Source: Prevotellaceae bacterium
GTDB lineage: Bacteria > Bacteroidota > Bacteroidia > Bacteroidales > UBA932
Length of the DNA stretch: 20,455 bases
Assembly (NCBI GenBank): GCA_031284065.1
Contig: JAITAP010000173.1
Location: 1-20,455 of the forward strand
Direction: 5' to 3'
Shown: positions 15,325 through 20,455 of the stretch, piece by piece
How positions within the stretch are numbered: position 1 is the stretch's first letter
Layout of the letters: the number at the start of each line of letters is the position of its first letter
The notes under the pieces: model-generated
The model's database searches: none
What the model was told of the DNA's origin: nothing
The model's input: only the letters and a program-made list of their open reading frames with translations
Program-made: the position numbers and the translations under genes

Positions 15325-16869
15325 ATGAAAAATAAAAAAATTCTATGGTGTATGGTTTTGTTGGCTGCGATTTTGTCGTGCGACGATTTGCTAGACTTAA
15401 CCAACCCAAACGCTCAGGATACCACCACATTCTGGGATACGGAGCAAGATTTGATAGACGGTATCAATGCCGCGTATCGCCCTTTGCGATTTAACGGCGA
15501 GTACCGCCGCTGGTTGCACATACTGTACGTATCGCGGTCCGATGAAGGCTACTCAACTTCGCCCAATGCTACCTTCATTTCCTACTCCAACTTCAACACG
15601 GTAAACGACGACGGCGCCGAAGCCGTCCTGTACACTTGGCTGGACTTGTACAAAGGCATTTTCTGGGCAAATCAGGTGTTGGACAACGCCCCGCTGGTGA
15701 GCATGAGCAGCGAAGAATTGCGGACGCGGATTGCCGGGCAGGCCTACTTTCTGCGCGGAGTGGGCTACTTCAACGTTGCAGGAGTTTACGGCAGAGGCGC
15801 TATCTCGCTCTCCTCGTACGTAGAAGACGATCCGCAAATACACGAGCAGGAAGACATCTACCTGCAGGCGCAAAGGGATTTTGAGGAAGCGGCTAAGCGC
15901 CTGCCCGCTTACTGGGAAAACCCTGACGATTTGGGGCGAATTACCAAAGGCGCGGCGCTGGGCATGTTGGTAAAAGTAGCGGCGCAGCTTCACCAGTGGG
16001 AAAAAGTGAAGGAGGTGTGCGATACCATTTTTGCCATGAAAAATAGCGCCGGGCAAGCGCTTTACAGCCTTGTTCCCAGCTACCGCGACAACTTTACGGA
16101 CATTAACGAAAACAATGCCGAATCGCTCTTTGAAGTGCAGTTTATGTCGGGGCCGGTCAACGGCGTCGGGCAGCTGAGCCATGAACGGGCTAAATTTCTG
16201 GGGCTGCCTGCCAGCGGCTGCTCGTACGACGACGCTACGGCAAGTAACATTATTAAAGCTGATTTGGAGAAGGAAAAAACAGCGGATGGCAAAGTAGATC
16301 CACGCCTGAAGCACACCCTGTTTTACTACGACCCGTCGAGCACAAGCGAGCTGTTTTACGGCAAAACGTGGACGCAGTGGGGGCTGAATAACGCCAAAGT
16401 ATATTGGAAAAAATACACCTGCTACGATACGAAAACGGCGGAAAGCCATGACGACAACGGTATCAACATTCGCGTGGTACGCTTGGCGGATATATACCTG
16501 ATGTATGCCGAAGCGCTGAATGAGCTCAGCCGCACCTCAGAGGCATACGAATATATCAACAGGGTACGGGCGCGCGCCGGGATACCGAATTTGGAAAGCT
16601 CCACAGTATTTACCGGTATCGGTAACGACAAAGAAAAAATGCGCCGCCAAATCATGCACGAGCGCACCTGCGAGCTGGCCGGCGAAAGCTGGCGTTGGCT
16701 TGACTTGGAGCGCTGGGGAATGTTTGAAACGGAAGAAAATATCGCTTACCTCAAAAGCCGCGATTCTGAATTTGAAAACTTTGTAATCGGTAAAAGCAAC
16801 CGTTTCCCCATTCCTTACCGTGAAATACATTTAGTGCCGGGCTTGGAGCCAAACCCGGGGTACAAGTAG
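15325..16869 (+). CDS. susD: SusD/RagB-family glycan-binding lipoprotein
   Basis: This 514-residue protein begins MKNKKILWCMVLLAAILSCDD. Cys19 is the likely lipidated residue after a hydrophobic stretch, and the following DD suits surface export. Typical SusD features are TNPNAQDTTTFW and DLIDGINAAYRPL near the N-terminus, GQAYFLRGVGYFNVAGVYG (the RagB/SusD helix), ARAGIPNL, and the C-terminal ERTCELAGESWRWLDLERWG and NRFPIPYREI. It sits on the outer face as the lid of the SusC barrel and binds glycan. It lies between susC and the GH43 gene in one operon with short gaps (25 and 37 bases). The length is normal, and no lesions were seen. Confidence 0.95.
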   Translation: MKNKKILWCMVLLAAILSCDDLLDLTNPNAQDTTTFWDTEQDLIDGINAAYRPLRFNGEYRRWLHILYVSRSDEGYSTSPNATFISYSNFNTVNDDGAEAVLYTWLDLYKGIFWANQVLDNAPLVSMSSEELRTRIAGQAYFLRGVGYFNVAGVYGRGAISLSSYVEDDPQIHEQEDIYLQAQRDFEEAAKRLPAYWENPDDLGRITKGAALGMLVKVAAQLHQWEKVKEVCDTIFAMKNSAGQALYSLVPSYRDNFTDINENNAESLFEVQFMSGPVNGVGQLSHERAKFLGLPASGCSYDDATASNIIKADLEKEKTADGKVDPRLKHTLFYYDPSSTSELFYGKTWTQWGLNNAKVYWKKYTCYDTKTAESHDDNGINIRVVRLADIYLMYAEALNELSRTSEAYEYINRVRARAGIPNLESSTVFTGIGNDKEKMRRQIMHERTCELAGESWRWLDLERWGMFETEENIAYLKSRDSEFENFVIGKSNRFPIPYREIHLVPGLEPNPGYK

Positions 16870-16906
16870 TATAATTTAAAATTCAAAAAATATAATTTAT
16901 TTACGT

Positions 16907-18007
16907 ATGAAAAATATAATTTTATTGACTTCTTGCTTCTTAGCGCTGTTTTTATGTTTACTACAGGGCGCTTGCAGCGATGAAAAAAAGGAAACGCTCA
17001 TTTGGACCGATCCGCCGACAGAGGCAGATACTTTGTATCAAAATCCTTTGTTTGAGCCCGATCTGGCAGATCCATCCTTTATACGCACCCCAGACACCAC
17101 CGGAATAAAATGGTTTTACGCCTACGGAACTCAAAACGAATGGGCGCCCGGAGTTACCCGGATAACCCCTATTGTTCGGTCAAAAAACCTGGTGAAGTGG
17201 GAATACGTAGCGGATGCTTTCTCGGTGAAGCCTTCATGGAAAAGCGACGGAGGAATATGGGCGCCACAAATTGTGCTCAGCTCAAAAGACGGGCTTTACT
17301 ACCTCTACTACAGCTTTTCCTCGTGGGGCGATAGCAATCCGGGCGTCGGGGTCGCCAAGTCGCAGTACCCATACGGCCCTTTTGAGGACATGGGAAAAGT
17401 ATTCGATACGCAGTCTATCGGCGTGAGGAACAGCATTGACCAGTTTTACATCGAAACGGGCAGCGGGCGCAACAAAAAAGCGTACCTGTTCTGGGGAAGC
17501 TTTGCCGGCATTTGGGGCGTCGAAATGGGCGCCGACATGAAAACAACTGCGGGCGAAAAATTCAAAATAGCCGGAAATGGCTTTGAGGGAACTTACATTT
17601 ATGAAAAGGACGCAAAATTTTACTTCTTTGGCTCGTCCGGCAACTGCTGCGAAGGGGCGAACAGCCAATACCGATTATCGGTAGCCGTTGCCGACAATAT
17701 TAAAGGGCCCTATAAAGCAAAAGACGGAACAGGAATTCTTAGCGACGGCGTTGAAGGAACACCGTTCCTCAAAGGCAGCAAAGACGTTGGATGGGTAGGC
17801 CCCGGACATAACGGTGAAATTATTAAGGATGACAAGGGACGATACTTTATTCTTTACCATGCAATCGCAAATGGCAATCCGCTGCTGCCCAACGGCGCTA
17901 CCCGCCGCCCGCTGATGATGGACGAAATTATTTGGGAAAACGGATGGCCTACAATAGCAAACGGCGTGCCGAGCTCTGCATTGAAGGCAGCCCCTTACTT
18001 CAAATAG
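16907..18007 (+). CDS. GH43 glycoside hydrolase, arabinanase-like lipoprotein
   Basis: This 366-residue protein has an N-terminal hydrophobic signal ending in LLQGACSDEKK, so Cys23 may be lipidated. The five-bladed beta-propeller GH43 residues are present: the catalytic base Asp55 (DLADPSF), the pKa-modulating Asp178 (NSIDQFYI) and the catalytic acid Glu228 (GFEGTYIY). SSGNCCEGANSQYRLSVAV and GPGHNGEII resemble the 'CC.G..S.Y' and His-containing Ca-site motifs of GH43 endo-arabinanases. DGGIWAPQI is general for the family. It probably hydrolyses alpha-1,5-arabinan or a related arabinose glycan at the cell surface or periplasm. Other GH43 activities (arabinofuranosidase, xylosidase, galactanase) cannot be excluded by motifs alone. 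It follows susD by 37 bases. Confidence 0.88.
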   Translation: MKNIILLTSCFLALFLCLLQGACSDEKKETLIWTDPPTEADTLYQNPLFEPDLADPSFIRTPDTTGIKWFYAYGTQNEWAPGVTRITPIVRSKNLVKWEYVADAFSVKPSWKSDGGIWAPQIVLSSKDGLYYLYYSFSSWGDSNPGVGVAKSQYPYGPFEDMGKVFDTQSIGVRNSIDQFYIETGSGRNKKAYLFWGSFAGIWGVEMGADMKTTAGEKFKIAGNGFEGTYIYEKDAKFYFFGSSGNCCEGANSQYRLSVAVADNIKGPYKAKDGTGILSDGVEGTPFLKGSKDVGWVGPGHNGEIIKDDKGRYFILYHAIANGNPLLPNGATRRPLMMDEIIWENGWPTIANGVPSSALKAAPYFK

Positions 18008-18064
18008 ACGTTGGCTCAATTTTTTTATTTTTTATTTTTTTTCAACCATTAAATTATTTGTATT

Positions 18065-20026
18065 ATGAAACGAATTTTTACAGTATTAACTTTCGCTCTT
18101 GCATGGACGAGCATGCAAGCTCAGTTTGTGGATTTGCAAACAGAAATTTGGAAAGGCATTTTTGCCGCCGGCGACATTGACAACGACGGCGATTTGGATT
18201 TGATTATTAGTGGTGACGCCCCGGGCGACACTGAAGGTGGCGCCGTCTTGATTAACGATGGCGCCGGTAATTTTAGCGCAGAAACCGGCGATCGCGTGAT
18301 TACAGCCGGACGTGGCGGTAATATCCATTTTGGCGATATTGACGGCGACGGCGATTTGGACGTGATTTTTGCCGGCTGGGGGTTGAACAATGCTGTGAAG
18401 GCAGGCATTGCGCTCAACGATGGCAGCGGCGTTTTCACGCTCGCGCCCGCAGCAGAGTACCCCATCAACCCGGCAATGAGAATTACCTCTTGCGGGTTTG
18501 CCGACTTCGACCTCAACGGCTTACTTGACTACTACTTCTTTGGCAACGATGCGGGCAGCTGCATCATTTACTTCCGGCAACCGGACGGCAGCTTTACGGC
18601 AGCGGCAGATGCTATTCGAGCTACTCAGCGGTATGGCGACAGTATAGGCAGCCCGATTGATTACAAATTCTACGAACCCGAAGTAACGGTCATTGATTTT
18701 AACAGCGATGGCTACCCCGATATTTGGATTAACGCCGCCGACTTGAACGCAGCAAATACCGGCGAACAAACCCAGCGTTTTTCCTACTTGTTCAAAAACG
18801 ATGGTTTTGGTGTACTTACGCAGTATTCGGGCGCAGTTGTTCCTTTCAAAAAAGCCAACGGCGCTTCTTCGTGGGGCGATATTAACGGCGATGGTTTCCC
18901 CGATATGCTGCTGCACGGCGACGGCTACCTGAATTCGGGAGAAGACAACGACCGAATGTGGCGCATTTTTGGAAATCAGGAAGGACTGTCCATTACAGCG
19001 CGCTGGGCACAGGAAATTGCTCGCCAGGGCAGTATGGCAAACGGCAGCGTGATTGTGGACTGGGATAACGACGGCAAGCTCGATTTCTTTTCAGGTGGTT
19101 GGAATGGCACAAGGCAGGAAATTGCGCTGTTTTTGGGCGACGATCCCGCGCAATTTACCTTTACCAAAAGTGATTTGAGCGATACGTATTTTCAGGGCGC
19201 ATCGGAGCAGGGCTTGCTTTCTGCCGACCTCAATGGCGATAACAAGGTAGAATTGCTCCTCAATGGTTTTTGTGGCGGATCGTTGAATAGACGTGCCGCC
19301 GGCTATATGGTAAACCAATCTGCAACAGCCTCAGTTCTTCCTGCCGCTCCGGATAATTTGAGAGTCAACATTGACAATAGCGAAGGGGTGGTAGTTACAT
19401 TCTCATGGGATGCTCCCGAAAGCGAAAACGGGAAATACGGCGCTACCTACAACCTCGCGCTGAAAAACACCACCACCGGCAAGTGGCTCTATAACCCAAT
19501 GGCTGTGATGGGCGGGGACAAAGACGGGTGGCGCAAAGTGGGCGGACGCATGGGCAATGTATTTGCCAATACCCGGTACGAGCTGTACGACCTGCCGGAG
19601 GGTGAGTACGAATGGACGGTGCAGGCCATCAACGGCGCTTACCTGGGTGGCGCTTTTGCTGAAGTCCAAAAAATTACAATCGGCGCCACTGACCCTTCCG
19701 ACTCCACCTCCACCGAGCCCACAGATCCGACAGACCCCACAGATCCAACAGACCCGACAGACCCCGGAGCTACGTCAGTGGCAAGTGAGACATTCGGGCT
19801 GAATGTGTATCCCAACCCTGTGAACAGCCTGTTGACCATTAGCATAAACCGTGAAATAGCGCGCGTGGAGCTGGTGAGTATACTGGGCGAAAAAATACTG
19901 TCGCACAAGGTTGCGGGCGGAAACTCTTACACGCTCAACGTGGAGGGCGTAGCAACAGGAAACTATGTGCTGGTAGTAATCCCCAAGGCCGGCGCAGCGG
20001 TTACGCAAATTATTATAAAGCAATAA
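18065..20026 (+). CDS. secreted FG-GAP/VCBS-repeat protein with T9SS C-terminal sorting domain
   Basis: This 653-residue protein has a signal peptide (MKRIFTVLTFALAWTSMQAQ). It contains about seven FG-GAP/VCBS repeats, each with a calcium-loop-like core: DIDNDGDLDLI, DIDGDGDLDVI, DFDLNGLLDYY, DFNSDGYPDIW, DINGDGFPDML, DWDNDGKLDFF and DLNGDNKVELL. These form a beta-propeller at about 25-420. A fibronectin-III-like domain follows (APDNLRVNID, TFSWDAPES, YEWTVQAINGAY), then a TDP linker at 553-567. The C-terminal type A sorting domain (LNVYPNPVNSLLTISI, GNYVLVVIPK, IIIKQ) directs export by the type IX system and cell-surface attachment. No catalytic domain is seen, so a surface glycan-binding or adhesion role in this locus is likely but inferred. 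It starts 57 bases after the GH43 stop. Confidence 0.9.
   Translation: MKRIFTVLTFALAWTSMQAQFVDLQTEIWKGIFAAGDIDNDGDLDLIISGDAPGDTEGGAVLINDGAGNFSAETGDRVITAGRGGNIHFGDIDGDGDLDVIFAGWGLNNAVKAGIALNDGSGVFTLAPAAEYPINPAMRITSCGFADFDLNGLLDYYFFGNDAGSCIIYFRQPDGSFTAAADAIRATQRYGDSIGSPIDYKFYEPEVTVIDFNSDGYPDIWINAADLNAANTGEQTQRFSYLFKNDGFGVLTQYSGAVVPFKKANGASSWGDINGDGFPDMLLHGDGYLNSGEDNDRMWRIFGNQEGLSITARWAQEIARQGSMANGSVIVDWDNDGKLDFFSGGWNGTRQEIALFLGDDPAQFTFTKSDLSDTYFQGASEQGLLSADLNGDNKVELLLNGFCGGSLNRRAAGYMVNQSATASVLPAAPDNLRVNIDNSEGVVVTFSWDAPESENGKYGATYNLALKNTTTGKWLYNPMAVMGGDKDGWRKVGGRMGNVFANTRYELYDLPEGEYEWTVQAINGAYLGGAFAEVQKITIGATDPSDSTSTEPTDPTDPTDPTDPTDPGATSVASETFGLNVYPNPVNSLLTISINREIARVELVSILGEKILSHKVAGGNSYTLNVEGVATGNYVLVVIPKAGAAVTQIIIKQ
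19721..19765 (+). repeat. five 9-bp units encoding Thr-Asp-Pro
   Basis: Five ACAGAYCCN units encode TDPTDPTDPTDPTDP, a stiff linker between the fibronectin-like and sorting domains. The nearly identical codons suggest expansion by slippage, which would change linker length in steps of three residues without a frameshift. Confidence 0.9.
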
Positions 20027-20082
20027 AATTACGCCGTTGTCCGGTAAAATAAATCCTCCCGGAAACCTGAAAGGGGAATGTT

Positions 20083-20116
20083 TTACCCCGTGCAAGCATA
20101 GCGCAGCACGGGGTAA
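20083..20116 (+). terminator. terminator-like hairpin after the SusCD/GH43/FG-GAP operon
   Basis: TTACCCCGTGC (20083-20093) and GCACGGGGTAA (20106-20116) form a perfect 11-bp stem with a 12-base loop, 56 bases after the last stop codon. A true U-run is missing on the plus strand, so it may act as a transcript-end stabiliser or a two-way terminator. Confidence 0.55.
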
Positions 20117-20125
20117 TTCATGTTA

Positions 20126-20455
20126 AGCCCCTTCGGGGCTACAGGCTCTCCAAGCCTATCGAGGGCTTCGTGGCATTTGGCTTATACGTTACTCAGCTTT
20201 CGCAAGCGTATTTCGGGGTTGCCTGCATCCCGTTAGGGATGACATGTTGGCGGCAACCGGAGAACAAACCACCACCCCGCCCCGTTTTCTATTCCGTCTC
20301 TAACGGGGTAGGGTGGGGGGGATACGTTTTCTACTAACATTTCGTCCCTAACGGGACGGCAGAAACGTCACCCTTGCGGGCTGAGCGTTCGCCCAAGCCT
20401 CTGCGGGGCTTGCTCGGCGCAAGCAGTAATTCTCAATTCTTAAGGACTTTGTTGC
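20126..20455. repeat. cluster of short GC-rich palindromes, REP-like
   Basis: No gene is present. Palindromes include AGCCCC-TTC-GGGGCT (20126-20140), CATCCC-GTTA-GGGATG (20226-20241) and CGTCCC-TAAC-GGGACG (20343-20358). The last two are reverse-complement versions of one motif, loop included. A decayed copy with TCTC-TAAC-GGGG lies at 20298-20308. Two 'CCAAGCC...GGGCTT' hairpins lie near 20151-20167 and 20394-20412. Such clusters are typical of dispersed intergenic repeats. Confidence 0.65.

Overview
This window looks like a piece of a Bacteroidales (Bacteroidetes) chromosome, probably from an uncultured or gut-type lineage; I cannot name the species. The evidence is a SusC/SusD pair, a secreted protein with a type IX secretion (Por) C-terminal sorting domain, Bat aerotolerance genes in Bacteroidetes order, A-rich translation starts without strong Shine-Dalgarno sites, and Bacteroides-type -7 promoter boxes (TAnnTTTG) upstream of trpA and mfd.

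Region 1 (1-4833) holds the distal half of a Bat operon, batC-batD-batE, broken up by toxin-antitoxin remnants. At the left edge is the C-terminal tail of a membrane protein. It runs straight into a HigB-type toxin that has lost its first half and also carries an in-frame TAG near its end, followed by an intact HigA antitoxin. Between batD and batE lies a PIN-domain toxin that has also lost its N-terminus, overlapped by a small, intact putative antitoxin. batA and batB are not where they would be expected, just upstream of batC.

Region 2 (4834-6190) is an AAA+ ATPase gene (Walker A plus a DUF4143-type C-terminus) bounded on each side by a pair of near-perfect TTGCACTG-N3-CAGTGCAA palindromes. 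The two pairs have identical internal spacing and, compared as inverted repeats, form 51-bp ends. This looks like a self-contained cassette and is the strongest candidate here for an undescribed system.

Region 3 (6191-11313) carries housekeeping metabolism and repair: a solitary trpA with its own promoter and a 5'-leader hairpin, araD (L-ribulose-5-phosphate 4-epimerase), and mfd on the opposite strand, convergent with araD.

Region 4 (11314-12221) is a 0.9-kb gene-free stretch. It holds the mfd promoter, a 124-bp MITE-like element with 25-bp imperfect inverted ends, a 22-bp tandem repeat grown from one of those ends, and a (CA)15 microsatellite.

Region 5 (12222-20026) is a small polysaccharide-utilization locus: susC, susD, a GH43 arabinanase-like lipoprotein, and a secreted FG-GAP/VCBS protein with a T9SS sorting domain. 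SusCD would bind and import oligosaccharide, GH43 would cut arabinan-like glycan, and the FG-GAP protein may bind glycan at the surface. araD, 4.3 kb before susC, would fit downstream arabinose use, but the link is only suggestive. No regulator (HTCS or ECF sigma/anti-sigma) is visible in the window.

Region 6 (20027-20455) contains no gene. It has a terminator-like hairpin followed by a cluster of short GC-rich palindromes that resemble dispersed intergenic repeats.
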